From Alphaproteobacteria bacterium (GTDB lineage: Bacteria; Pseudomonadota; Alphaproteobacteria; Rs-D84), in contig SUUL01000003.1 in assembly GCA_015062545.1 (NCBI GenBank), forward strand, positions 1 to 64,000: a stretch of 64,000 bases of DNA, given 5' to 3'. Position 1 is the first letter of the stretch; each line of letters opens with the position of its first letter. Positions 25,590 through 34,538 of the stretch are shown here, piece by piece. Made by a program: the position numbers and the translations under genes. The notes beneath the pieces are model-generated. The model did no database searches. It saw only the letters and a list, made by a program, of their open reading frames with translations, and was not told the origin of the DNA.

Positions 25590-28500
25590 TTATCCTTCTC
25601 CATTTTCCTTTACTTCGGGTTTGTGCAGCATTGCGAATTGTGCAATATGTTTTTTCAGTTCACTTTTATATGCATTATTTGCCTTGGCCAAATCCACCAA
25701 TTTATTAAACTGTGGATTTGCCGCACGCGCCGCCCCAAATCTTGATTCCGTCTTCAAGAAGTCTTCCAATGGCATTGGGTTATCAACGCTGGAATCCATG
25801 GTCAGCGGATTTTGTCCATTTGCAATCAAATCAGGGTTAAAGCGGAACAAAGGCCATGCCCCGGTTTGCACCATTTGCATTTGATGCGAAACACCATTTT
25901 GCAACGCAAACCCATGCGCGATACATGGCGCGTACGCCAATATAATGGACGGTCCATTAAATGCCTCGGCTTCACGGAATGCGCGAATCGCCTGTGCCTG
26001 ATTTGCCCCCATTGCAATTTGTGCAACGTATGCACCACTCATCATCGCAATCATACCCAAATCTTTCTTGGCATGATCTTTACCGCCAATGGCAAATTTC
26101 ATACTGGCACCAAACGGTGTTGATTTTGATTGCTGGCCACCTGTATTTGAATAACCTTCGGTATCCAACACCAAAACATTTACATTTTCACCACTGTGCA
26201 AGATATGGTCAACACCACCATATCCAATATCGTATGCCCATCCGTCACCACCGATAATCCATACAGATTTATTAACGATTTCACCAACCAAACTTTCCGC
26301 CAGACGCGCACGTGGCCCGTCAATTTTTGCCAACTGGGCGCGCAAATTCGATTCGATTTCGCGCTGTTTTGCGGCATCTGTTTCGTCAAATATCTGTTCA
26401 ACATCCGCGATTCCCAATTCAAACAGCAACGCTTTCAGATTATCGCGTTTTTGATTCAATGCCAATCGCATTCCCAATCCATATTCCGCATTATCTTCAA
26501 ACAGTGAATTAGACCATGCCGGCCCCCGCCCCTTGGAATCAGATGTCCATGGTGTTGTTGGCAGATTCGCCCCATATATTGACGAACACCCCGTTGCATT
26601 TGCAACAACCATTCTGTCACCAAACAGATGCGACAGCAATTTTACATACGGTGTTTCGCCACATCCTGCGCACGCCCCCGGAAATTCAAAGTAATGCGGC
26701 AACAATTCTACATGCTTTGGAATATTCAGATTTAATTTTTCGCGTTCAATATTTGGGATTTCTTCTGCCGCATTAAAGGCCGCCTGATTTTCCGCCATCA
26801 CATCCCGCGCCGGCACCATCGACAACGCCCCAACCGGACAATTTTTTACACAAACGCTGCATCCTGTACAATCCGCTGGCGAAATATTAATTGTAAAATA
26901 CATATTTGCACCCAATTCCGGCGTTTTCATAGGCACAACCTTGATTCCTTTGGCGCGCGCATCTTCTGCCTGTTGTTCGGTCATTGCCTTGATTCTGATA
27001 ACCGCATGTGGACACAGCATTGAACATTTTCCACATTGGATGCACTTGTCAATATCCACAGTTGCCACCTTGTCAGACACGGCACGTTTTTCATACTTGG
27101 ATGTGCCGACCGGATATTGTCCGCCCCCAAATTGTCCATCAACACGAAAACGCGACACAGGAATTGCATCCCCACGTTGTGCGGCAATTTCACCCAACGT
27201 ACCTGCAATTTCCGCAGGTGCATCCAACGTCATGGCAGGCACGAAATCTGGTGCAAAGTTTGATACAGATGATGGCATATTATATTTCACCAAATATTTT
27301 GATGCCTGGTCCACCGCGGCCCAGTTTGCCTGAACAACATCCATACCTTTTTTCTTATAAGTTTTTTCAATCGCAACCTTGGCAGACTCTGCAGCATCCT
27401 TTGGGTTAATAACTTTTGTCAAATTAAAGAAATTCAACATAATAAAGGTATTTATACGATTTCCCAACCCCAGTTCTGCCGCAGCCCTATTCGCATCCAA
27501 GAAATAAACATTTGCACGAATCCGCATCAAATGTTCTTGGGTATCTTTTGGTAAATTGGCAAATGCGACATCTGGTGCCAACGATGTGTTAATCATCACA
27601 GTTCCACCACTGCGCAGACCATGGAACACATCAAAACGTTGTGCAATCATAAAGTTTGAAACACTGATAAAGTCTGCAACCTCTACCAAATATTGACTTT
27701 TAATTGGCGCATCGGAAAAGCGAATATGTGACGCGGTCAATCCACCTGATTTCTTGGAATCATACACGGCATAAGATTGCGGATACAAATCAGAATTTTC
27801 CCCGACAATTTTCACAATATTTTTTACCGCCCCAACGGTACCGTCACTGCCGATACCATACAGCACGGCTGTTTTGAAGCCAGGATCTTCGACCCTGAAC
27901 GCTGCATCTGTTTTCAGCGACAGTCCACTTAAATCATCATCAATACCAACCGTAAAGTTATGATGCAAAGTATTTTGCATCAGATTTTCATAAACCGCCT
28001 TGACATCTCTGGGCTTGAATTCCTTGGACCCCAAACCATATCGCCCACCATAAACGACAACACCATCACCGACCACAGATTTTACATCTTGATACAACGG
28101 TTCACCAATACTGCCCGGTTCTTTGGTTCTGTCCAGAACAGCGATTCGTTTTACAGACTTGGGCAACGCCGCCAAAAATGCCGCAGTTGGGAACGGACGA
28201 TACAAATGCACCTTCAGCAAGCCCAATCCCTTTGGCAAATGTGGTAATGTTTCTTCAATGGTTTCACACGCACTACCCATTGCGACAATAACGTTTTCCG
28301 CCTTTTCATCACCAACATAATCCACCAATTTATACTTACGTCCGGTCAATTTTGCGAATTTATCCATACATTCTTGAACGATTTCTGGTGTTTTTTCATA
28401 CAACGGATTTGCCGCTTCGCGTCCTTGGAAATAGACATCAGGATTTTGTGCAGTTCCACGAATAGTTGGTTTATCAGGTGTCATACCACGCGCACGATTT

Positions 28501-29099
28501 TCCAAGACCAATGAATCTGGAATCATTTCGTGCAGCACATCATCATCGATACGCGTTAAACGTGATTCTTCGTGACTGGTACGGAAACCGTCAAAGAAGT
28601 GCAAGAAAGGCACCCGCGACCGAATCGTTGCCGCATGCGCGATTGCCGCCATATCATGCGCCTGCTGCACATTATGTGAAGACAGCATCGCAAACCCCGT
28701 TGAACGCACAGACATAACATCACTGTGATCGCCAAAGATTGACAATGCATGTGTTGCCAACGCACGCGCAGCCACATGCATAACAAATGGTGTTTGTTCC
28801 CCGGCAATTTTATACATATTAGGAATCATCAACAACAATCCCTGCGATGCAGTAAACGTTGTTGCCAGCGCACCCATTTGCAATGCACCATGCATTGCAC
28901 CTGCGGCACCACCTTCGGATTGCATTTCAATTATTTGTGGTATTGCGCCCCATATATTTTTTTTATGCTGAAACGACCATTCGTCTGCCAATTCACCCAT
29001 GGTACTGCTGGGGGTAATTGGATAAATTGCCGCAAAATCTACACATCTATAAGCCACATCAGCAGCGGCCCAATTTCCATCAACAATTAATTTAGACAT
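25590..29099 (-). CDS. nifJ: pyruvate:ferredoxin (flavodoxin) oxidoreductase
   Basis: 1169 residues, one-chain enzyme converting pyruvate and CoA to acetyl-CoA, CO2 and reduced ferredoxin. The N-terminal pyruvate-binding domain has AIYPITPSSTMGE; the middle has two 4Fe-4S motifs (CIQCGKCSMLCP and CTGCSVCVKNCP, near residues 685-760); a further Cys pair (CAGCGE) and the thiamine-diphosphate motif GDGWAYDIGYGG complete the cofactor set. The oxygen-sensitive chemistry implies an anaerobic lifestyle. Followed by bamE after 1 bp. Confidence 0.97.
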   Translation of the reverse strand: MSKLIVDGNWAAADVAYRCVDFAAIYPITPSSTMGELADEWSFQHKKNIWGAIPQIIEMQSEGGAAGAMHGALQMGALATTFTASQGLLLMIPNMYKIAGEQTPFVMHVAARALATHALSIFGDHSDVMSVRSTGFAMLSSHNVQQAHDMAAIAHAATIRSRVPFLHFFDGFRTSHEESRLTRIDDDVLHEMIPDSLVLENRARGMTPDKPTIRGTAQNPDVYFQGREAANPLYEKTPEIVQECMDKFAKLTGRKYKLVDYVGDEKAENVIVAMGSACETIEETLPHLPKGLGLLKVHLYRPFPTAAFLAALPKSVKRIAVLDRTKEPGSIGEPLYQDVKSVVGDGVVVYGGRYGLGSKEFKPRDVKAVYENLMQNTLHHNFTVGIDDDLSGLSLKTDAAFRVEDPGFKTAVLYGIGSDGTVGAVKNIVKIVGENSDLYPQSYAVYDSKKSGGLTASHIRFSDAPIKSQYLVEVADFISVSNFMIAQRFDVFHGLRSGGTVMINTSLAPDVAFANLPKDTQEHLMRIRANVYFLDANRAAAELGLGNRINTFIMLNFFNLTKVINPKDAAESAKVAIEKTYKKKGMDVVQANWAAVDQASKYLVKYNMPSSVSNFAPDFVPAMTLDAPAEIAGTLGEIAAQRGDAIPVSRFRVDGQFGGGQYPVGTSKYEKRAVSDKVATVDIDKCIQCGKCSMLCPHAVIRIKAMTEQQAEDARAKGIKVVPMKTPELGANMYFTINISPADCTGCSVCVKNCPVGALSMVPARDVMAENQAAFNAAEEIPNIEREKLNLNIPKHVELLPHYFEFPGACAGCGETPYVKLLSHLFGDRMVVANATGCSSIYGANLPTTPWTSDSKGRGPAWSNSLFEDNAEYGLGMRLALNQKRDNLKALLFELGIADVEQIFDETDAAKQREIESNLRAQLAKIDGPRARLAESLVGEIVNKSVWIIGGDGWAYDIGYGGVDHILHSGENVNVLVLDTEGYSNTGGQQSKSTPFGASMKFAIGGKDHAKKDLGMIAMMSGAYVAQIAMGANQAQAIRAFREAEAFNGPSIILAYAPCIAHGFALQNGVSHQMQMVQTGAWPLFRFNPDLIANGQNPLTMDSSVDNPMPLEDFLKTESRFGAARAANPQFNKLVDLAKANNAYKSELKKHIAQFAMLHKPEVKENGEG

Positions 29100-29170
29100 A
29101 ATACACTTCCTTACACTTATTTATATCGGACAAATAATACTCACAAAATCTATCCAAGGCAATAAAAAAC

Positions 29171-29192
29171 GGGGCAAACGCCCCATTTTTTA
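29171..29192 (-). terminator. terminator of ctpA
   Basis: GGGGC-AAAC-GCCCC stem flanked by A- and T-runs next to the ctpA stop codon. Confidence 0.8.
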
Positions 29193-30593
29193 TTCCTCCA
29201 AGACTGTATCGTCCATCAAAATATCAGACGGGGTTACCAAATTACGTTCTTGTAATTTCGACATCCCAATAACCATTTCCATTGCGCGCTGTAATTGATA
29301 ATCACGCGCATCCTTTTCTTCGTCCGTCAATTCTTCAAACGGTGTTTCTTCTTCGTCATCATCTTTTTCAGATTTTTTCTTATCCTTTTTCTTAGACTTA
29401 TCGTTTTTCAAAGAATTCTTAAACGATGCTTCGGAATACATACTTTCTTTCTTTTCCAAAACTTCTATTTTACTTTGCAGAACTTCTATGTCTGGTGTAA
29501 TACCTTCGTTCTGAATAGAATGACCAGATGGCGTATAATAACGCGCAATCGTTATATGTATCGCTGTTCCATCCCCCAACGGTTTTTGCTGTTGCACACT
29601 GCCCTTACCAAAAGATTGCGATCCCATAACCAAGCCACGTCCATTATCCTGTAATGCCCCTGCAACAATTTCGGATGCCGATGCCGATCCATGATTAATT
29701 AAAACGACCACAGGCTTTCCATTTGTTAAATCCCCAGGTTTTGCGTACACACGTTCAATATCCGTATCCGATTTGCCGCGCGTTGAAACAATTTCACCAT
29801 CTTCCAAGAACGCATCAGACACTTCAATCGCCGCTGTTAAATATCCACCCGGATTATTACGCACATCAACAACATATCCGACAACGTCTTTCTTTTCCAA
29901 CTTTTCCAACGCTTCCTTCAGATCACGCGCGGTTGTCACACCAAAATCAGAAATTCTGACATATCCAATTTTTGGTGTATCCTTATCTTCTTTATCCGCA
30001 TCAGCCAATACTTTGTCATCAAATTTGATTGATTTAACCTTGATAATATCACGTTTCAAGGTCATCTCACGCGATTCCCCATCATCAGACACAACTGTTA
30101 ATTTTACTTTTGTTCCTGGTCTTCCCTTCATTTTTTTGACCGCCTGATTCAAGGTCAAATCAAAGACCTGTTCACCATCAATATGCGTAATGTAATCACC
30201 GGCCTTGATTCCTGCCTTGTCCGCGGGCGTATCATCTATTGGCGAAATAACACGTACTGCGCCACGGTCACTGGTAATTTGAATACCCAACCCACCAAAT
30301 TCACCATGTGATTTATCATTAAATTCTTTGAAATCATCTGCGGACAAATATGAAGAATGAGGGTCCAGTTCTGCCAACATGCCATTCATTGCCGCTTCCA
30401 GCATCTTTTTTTCATCAGCTTCTTCGACAAAGTTTTCACGTGCAACCTCGAACACCAATGCCAGCTTTTTCAGTTCATTATAAATCTGTTCATCTGTCAG
30501 ATGTTCAATCGGTTCTTCTTTTTTCTTATTTTTTGGTGCGGCATCTACAACCATCGGCATAATCAAAGCCATTAAAATCAAGAACTTTTTCAT
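29190..30593 (-). CDS. ctpA: carboxyl-terminal processing protease (S41)
   Basis: About 467 residues from the ATG at 30593 (MKKFLILMALIMPMVVDA, signal peptide, GGGTGG-like site upstream). Periplasmic serine protease that trims C-termini of envelope proteins. A PDZ domain (GLGIQITSDRG ... IKAGDYITHIDG) precedes the S41 catalytic core with Ser in GSASASEI and Lys in QSFGKGSVQ. The C-terminal part is highly charged, with Lys/Asp/Glu runs. Complete. Confidence 0.93.
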   Translation of the reverse strand: MKKFLILMALIMPMVVDAAPKNKKKEEPIEHLTDEQIYNELKKLALVFEVARENFVEEADEKKMLEAAMNGMLAELDPHSSYLSADDFKEFNDKSHGEFGGLGIQITSDRGAVRVISPIDDTPADKAGIKAGDYITHIDGEQVFDLTLNQAVKKMKGRPGTKVKLTVVSDDGESREMTLKRDIIKVKSIKFDDKVLADADKEDKDTPKIGYVRISDFGVTTARDLKEALEKLEKKDVVGYVVDVRNNPGGYLTAAIEVSDAFLEDGEIVSTRGKSDTDIERVYAKPGDLTNGKPVVVLINHGSASASEIVAGALQDNGRGLVMGSQSFGKGSVQQQKPLGDGTAIHITIARYYTPSGHSIQNEGITPDIEVLQSKIEVLEKKESMYSEASFKNSLKNDKSKKKDKKKSEKDDDEEETPFEELTDEEKDARDYQLQRAMEMVIGMSKLQERNLVTPSDILMDDTVLEE

Positions 30594-30675
30594 TACAAAC
30601 CACCCTTTTGAATTTACGACATTCAGCATAAAACAAATCACCCGCGCATTCAACAACAAACTTTTACATAAAATA

Positions 30676-30703
30676 TTGACAAATTGCATTTATCGTCTAT
30701 AAT
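30676..30703 (+). promoter_or_regulatory. consensus promoter of the Fic gene, leaderless
   Basis: TTGACA (30676-30681), 16-bp spacer, TATAAT (30698-30703). The start codon lies 8 bp beyond the -10, so the mRNA should start at or within a base or two of the ATG. Confidence 0.75.
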
Positions 30704-30711
30704 TTAATATC

Positions 30712-31434
30712 ATGAATAAAACGAACCGCCTTCTTGAAAACATTGAAATGCGCAAGCCATTTGCGCAAACGATTTTATATTCTATTGGGGCTGAAAGACA
30801 AACATTTATCAACTTTCTGAAACATGAATCAGGAATAGAGGCAGAAAACCTAATCCCAGAAAAATTATCCCGCACAGAAAAGAAAGCCTTTATTGATTAT
30901 ACCAGCATTGAAAACACCACACGTGCATGGGAATATATTTTGAACGCCCCAGCGGCAACGATTATTGACACATACCAAATTCGCGACATGCATAAAATGT
31001 TATGCAACAACACAGATAACACCCAAGGCGGGATATATCGTCTGTCTGGTTCGTATGCATTACGTCGTCCGTCACCAAACTATGCGAAGATTTTGTATCG
31101 TATGAACGACATAGAATACAAATTATCCGCATCATATCCTGCAACAATTCCTGTATTAATTCGCGCGATTGAAATACACAGCGACCTGATAGAAACCCAG
31201 CCGTTTAATGATTTTAACAAGCGCACTGCCAGATTAATTATGAATTGGTTTCTGATACAAAATGGATATACACCAATCATATTTGATGTTCCTGCAGACA
31301 AACAGAATTATATGAACGCCCTGCGCGCCAAAGCGAACGGTGACACAGACGCATATTATGAATATATGTTATCATGCATGCAACGCACCCAAGACGGCAT
31401 CATCAGTTTCCTAAGCAAACCAAAAACATTGTAA
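30712..31434 (+). CDS. Fic-domain protein with degenerate catalytic motif
   Basis: 240 residues. Fic enzymes transfer AMP or other phosphate-linked groups onto target proteins. The N-terminal part carries YTSIEN (residues 63-68), similar to the inhibitory motif of class II Fic proteins. The catalytic loop at residues 163-174 reads QPFNDFNKRTAR instead of HPFxxGNGRxxR: the catalytic His is Gln and both glycines are replaced, while Asn169, Arg171 and Arg174 remain. It may be inactive as an AMP transferase, or use other chemistry. No signal peptide, no antitoxin-like gene beside it. Ends at a weak hairpin with a T-run. Confidence 0.75.
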   Translation: MNKTNRLLENIEMRKPFAQTILYSIGAERQTFINFLKHESGIEAENLIPEKLSRTEKKAFIDYTSIENTTRAWEYILNAPAATIIDTYQIRDMHKMLCNNTDNTQGGIYRLSGSYALRRPSPNYAKILYRMNDIEYKLSASYPATIPVLIRAIEIHSDLIETQPFNDFNKRTARLIMNWFLIQNGYTPIIFDVPADKQNYMNALRAKANGDTDAYYEYMLSCMQRTQDGIISFLSKPKTL

Positions 31435-31439
31435 AAAGA

Positions 31440-31458
31440 TGCCTAATGGCGTTTTTTT
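31440..31458 (+). terminator. weak terminator after the Fic gene
   Basis: Short GCC-TAAT-GGC stem followed by a run of seven T, just before the envC stop codon on the other strand. Confidence 0.45.
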
Positions 31459-32530
31459 ATTCTTCTTTGAACAAGCGCGCGGGGTCAACTGCACTATTTC
31501 CGCGCCGCACTTCCAGATACATTTCTGGTTTATCCGGATTCATTCGTCCGATTGGCTCGCCTGCCAAAACTTCTTGCTCTAACATAACATCAATATTTCC
31601 CAGATTTGTCATAACTGTATTATAACCATTTTTATGCGACATAATTACAACCTTGCCAAAGCCACGGAAACTATCGGCAAATTTTACAATTCCATCCGCC
31701 GGTGCCATAACCAAGGCATCACCGCGCGTACGCACACGCCACCCATCAGATTTTAATCCTAACGCGGTCTTTTCACCGAATCGCACAACCACACGCCCAC
31801 GCACCGGCAAGTTTAATTTTCTGCGTGAAAATCTGGAATCTTCTGACATCTGTGAACTGCCAACCCCCGCAGACAATTCCGATATAGACTTTGCCCGCGC
31901 AGACAAATCGCGCAATTTTTTCTGTAATGCCGAATGTTCATCTTTTAACTTGGCATTTTGGGCACTGCGTGTTTTCAGCAGTTTATCTAATTCTTTTTTT
32001 TCATTGGTGTATTTTTTTGCAGTTCTGTCCAATTTTTCTTTTTCAACAGCACGTGCATTGCGAATTTTTTCTAATTCTTTTACCTGTTGGGCGGCACGAT
32101 TAATTTCTTCATCTAACAACTGTGCCGTTCCCGACATCACCGCAGACGTTAAAACATATTCGCGCATATTTTCTGAATCAAAGTTGGGGTGCGATGCAAC
32201 AAACAGAATACTGGATGCGGCATCAGAAATCCGACCACGATTTTTTTCCATCTCGGCTGATATTTTATCACGTTGTGCATCTAATTCGGCAATTTTTTTT
32301 GCCATTGCAGACCGTTGTTCTTCCAAAGAACTAACCTTGTCTGCGGCCTTGACCAAATCTTTTTTTGTTTTTGATATTTCGCGTTCAGATGTTTGAACTT
32401 TTTCTGCTAACTGCTTGTTTTGTTGTTCTGTCTGTTTAATTTCCGCCCTGATTTTTGACAACTCGCTGGCCCCAAAAGTGGGGCCAACAGATATAAATAA
32501 CAAAGAAAGAATGGCAACAAATTTCTTCAT
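31457..32530 (-). CDS. envC: EnvC-like murein hydrolase activator
   Basis: 357 residues. Signal peptide ending FGA, a long coiled coil (about 22-230, Lys/Glu/Gln-rich), then a LytM/M23 domain (about 260-355). The zinc ligands of active M23 peptidases are missing (TRGDAL in place of the first ligand region, YLEVRRG in place of HxH), as in EnvC, which activates amidases at the septum rather than cutting peptidoglycan itself. Its start overlaps the tyrS stop codon by one base. Confidence 0.85.
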   Translation of the reverse strand: MKKFVAILSLLFISVGPTFGASELSKIRAEIKQTEQQNKQLAEKVQTSEREISKTKKDLVKAADKVSSLEEQRSAMAKKIAELDAQRDKISAEMEKNRGRISDAASSILFVASHPNFDSENMREYVLTSAVMSGTAQLLDEEINRAAQQVKELEKIRNARAVEKEKLDRTAKKYTNEKKELDKLLKTRSAQNAKLKDEHSALQKKLRDLSARAKSISELSAGVGSSQMSEDSRFSRRKLNLPVRGRVVVRFGEKTALGLKSDGWRVRTRGDALVMAPADGIVKFADSFRGFGKVVIMSHKNGYNTVMTNLGNIDVMLEQEVLAGEPIGRMNPDKPEMYLEVRRGNSAVDPARLFKEE

Positions 32531-33738
32531 TATTTTTTTATCACTTTCAAGAAAGTCTTTTTACCTTTTTGTACCATGTATTCATCAGACATAACGACCA
32601 CATGTTTTGGGTCAACAATCTTTTCACCATTTATTTGAATACCACCCTGTTCCACCATACGTCTGGCTTCGGACTTGGACGGGAACAACCCTGTTGCACA
32701 CAAGAAATCCAGAATCGGCATATCCGCAGACATTTCAATTTCTGTGCTTGGTACATTTGCCATATTTGCACCACCACCAAACAGTGCTACAGATGCCTGT
32801 TCGGCCGCAACGGCTGCATCATGTCCATGCGCAATTTCCGTGGCAGCAAATGCCAAGACCTTTTTTGCTTGATTTAATTCTGCCCCCTGCATTTGTGACA
32901 GGCGCGCAATTTCATCCAATGGAATTTCTGTAAATATCTTCAAAAACTTTTCCACCAAGTCATCTGGTGTATTGCGGAAATACTGATAGTATTCGTACGG
33001 CGATGTTTTATCTTCGTTAACCCATACCGCATTACCGGCAGATTTTCCAATTTTTTCGCCTTTGGAATCTGTAATCAAAGATGTAGATAACACAAAAACT
33101 TCTTTTCCTAATTTTTTACGCACCAGTTCAATTCCCATCACAGAATTTCCCCATTGGTCTGCGCCACAAAATTGCAAGATACAATTATGCTTCTGGTACA
33201 GTTCCAAGAAATCCACGGCCTGGAATGTCATATAATTGAATTCCAAGAACGTCATCCCATTATCCAAACGGCGTTTAACTGATTCCATTGACAGCATACG
33301 CGACACTGTAAAATCTGCACCAAATTTTGCCAAGAAATCCAAATGCCCATACCCTTTCATCCAATCATAGTTATCCACCATAATTGCCTGATCATCATTA
33401 AAATCAATAAATTTTGCAATCGACTTGCGTAATCCTGCGCAGTTTTCTGCAATTTTTTCATCCGTCAGCATTGGGCGACCTTTGTCACGTCCAGACGGGT
33501 CACCAATACGCACCGTTGCGCCACCAACCAGAGTAATTGGGCGATGTCCGTATTTCTGGAACCAACGCATTAACATCAACGAAGCAACATGCCCCACATG
33601 CAAAGAATCACCTGTTGGATCCGTACCCCAATATGCAGTAATTGTCCCCGAATTCAACGCATCATTCAGCGCATCCATATCAGACACTTGATTAATAAAA
33701 CCACGTGCTTCTAATTCCTTTAACAATTCATTTTGCAT
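32530..33738 (-). CDS. tyrS: tyrosyl-tRNA synthetase
   Basis: 402 residues. Class I synthetase charging tRNA-Tyr. The HIGH motif is HVGH (residues ~47-50), the KMSKS motif is KIGKS followed by AGNAVW, and an S4 RNA-binding domain lies at the C-terminus (EARRMVEQGGIQING). Full length. Translationally coupled to envC downstream; a hypothetical gene ends 20 bp upstream. Confidence 0.96.
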   Translation of the reverse strand: MQNELLKELEARGFINQVSDMDALNDALNSGTITAYWGTDPTGDSLHVGHVASLMLMRWFQKYGHRPITLVGGATVRIGDPSGRDKGRPMLTDEKIAENCAGLRKSIAKFIDFNDDQAIMVDNYDWMKGYGHLDFLAKFGADFTVSRMLSMESVKRRLDNGMTFLEFNYMTFQAVDFLELYQKHNCILQFCGADQWGNSVMGIELVRKKLGKEVFVLSTSLITDSKGEKIGKSAGNAVWVNEDKTSPYEYYQYFRNTPDDLVEKFLKIFTEIPLDEIARLSQMQGAELNQAKKVLAFAATEIAHGHDAAVAAEQASVALFGGGANMANVPSTEIEMSADMPILDFLCATGLFPSKSEARRMVEQGGIQINGEKIVDPKHVVVMSDEYMVQKGKKTFLKVIKK

Positions 33739-33758
33739 ATTTAATACCTTTGGTTACT

Positions 33759-34166
33759 TTACCGTACTTTTTCTTGTTGTTTATGGATTAACCTACGCAG
33801 ATTTTCTGTGGCAGACAACGCCGGCTTAATCCCACGCGACCACAAAGACCGCGCAACATCCATTTTCAGATTTATTCTATCATAAAACTTTACATCATCA
33901 TAGAAAGTTTCTAAATTTTTTGAAACATACATTTCATCCAATTCTACAAAGAAATACCTGCCCATTGCATAGCTGATTGCAATTCGTTTACCACTGTTAT
34001 TACAATAACGCTTGATAAGATCCCCTGGGCGAAAGAATCCACTTTTGTTACAGATAGTCATATAGGTATTTTTTCCCGCCGACTGATTAATCCCCCCCAG
34101 GCTAATCCACTGCGTAAATTCATCATTTTCTGTTAATTCAATATTCAAGACTTTATACTTTTCCAT
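33759..34166 (-). CDS. hypothetical protein, paralogue of the gene at 63708
   Basis: 135 residues, no signal peptide or membrane helix. Its C-terminal 45 residues (YDDVKFYDRINLKMDVAR, then GIKPALSATENLRRLI) match the gene at the right edge of the window (YNDLSFADSVRLNHDIAR, IKPSIFKTNNLRMFL), so both belong to one family. The first half has a strand-rich pattern. The basic C-terminal helix might bind nucleic acid, which is speculation. It sits 20 bp upstream of tyrS and is probably in its operon. Confidence 0.6.
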   Translation of the reverse strand: MEKYKVLNIELTENDEFTQWISLGGINQSAGKNTYMTICNKSGFFRPGDLIKRYCNNSGKRIAISYAMGRYFFVELDEMYVSKNLETFYDDVKFYDRINLKMDVARSLWSRGIKPALSATENLRRLIHKQQEKVR

Positions 34167-34234
34167 TTACCATCACCATATATTGGAATCAATCTTAACA
34201 TGCATTTTTTCAAATCGCAACACAGCCGACCAAC

Positions 34235-34265
34235 AAAAAATTCCGCAAGGTCACACCCGCGGAAT
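34235..34265 (-). terminator. terminator after the 52-aa gene
   Basis: AATTCCGC / GCGGAATT inverted repeat around a 12-nt loop; on the minus strand the stem is followed by T-residues. Confidence 0.6.
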
Positions 34266-34290
34266 TAAATCTTGTAATAAGTTGACAAAT

Positions 34291-34449
34291 TTATTTGCCT
34301 ACTTGCACACCAAATTTTGCCAACCATTCTGCAACTTTCACCGTTGGTCTGTTGGCCATTTCTGCCGCAGCTTTATTAAAAGCCGCCGCCTGACCCGCTT
34401 GATTCAAGCCCGCGGCCGCTGCATCAAATTTTCTTACCACATCAGTCAT
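34291..34449 (-). CDS. hypothetical 52-residue protein
   Basis: A complete small gene: ATG at 34447-34449, AGAGG eight bases upstream, 52 codons, TAA, terminator 25-55 bp downstream. The protein is Ala-rich (VRKFDAAAAGLNQAG ... NKAAAEMANRPT) and predicted to be one or two amphipathic helices, ending with AEWLAKFGVQVGK. No Cys and no signal peptide. No known family. It lies between the OmpA lipoprotein gene and the 135-aa gene, same strand as both. Confidence 0.6.
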   Translation of the reverse strand: MTDVVRKFDAAAAGLNQAGQAAAFNKAAAEMANRPTVKVAEWLAKFGVQVGK

Positions 34450-34538
34450 TTCAAATGCCTCTTTCAAAAAACATCTCTCTGACGACAGTCAATATATACC
34501 ACAAAAAACTTTTTGTCAAGTGTTCTTGTTAATAAAAT

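Noticed and set aside
31457-32530. Active M23 endopeptidase
   Set aside because: The zinc-binding His/Asp residues are absent; the EnvC-type activator reading is better.
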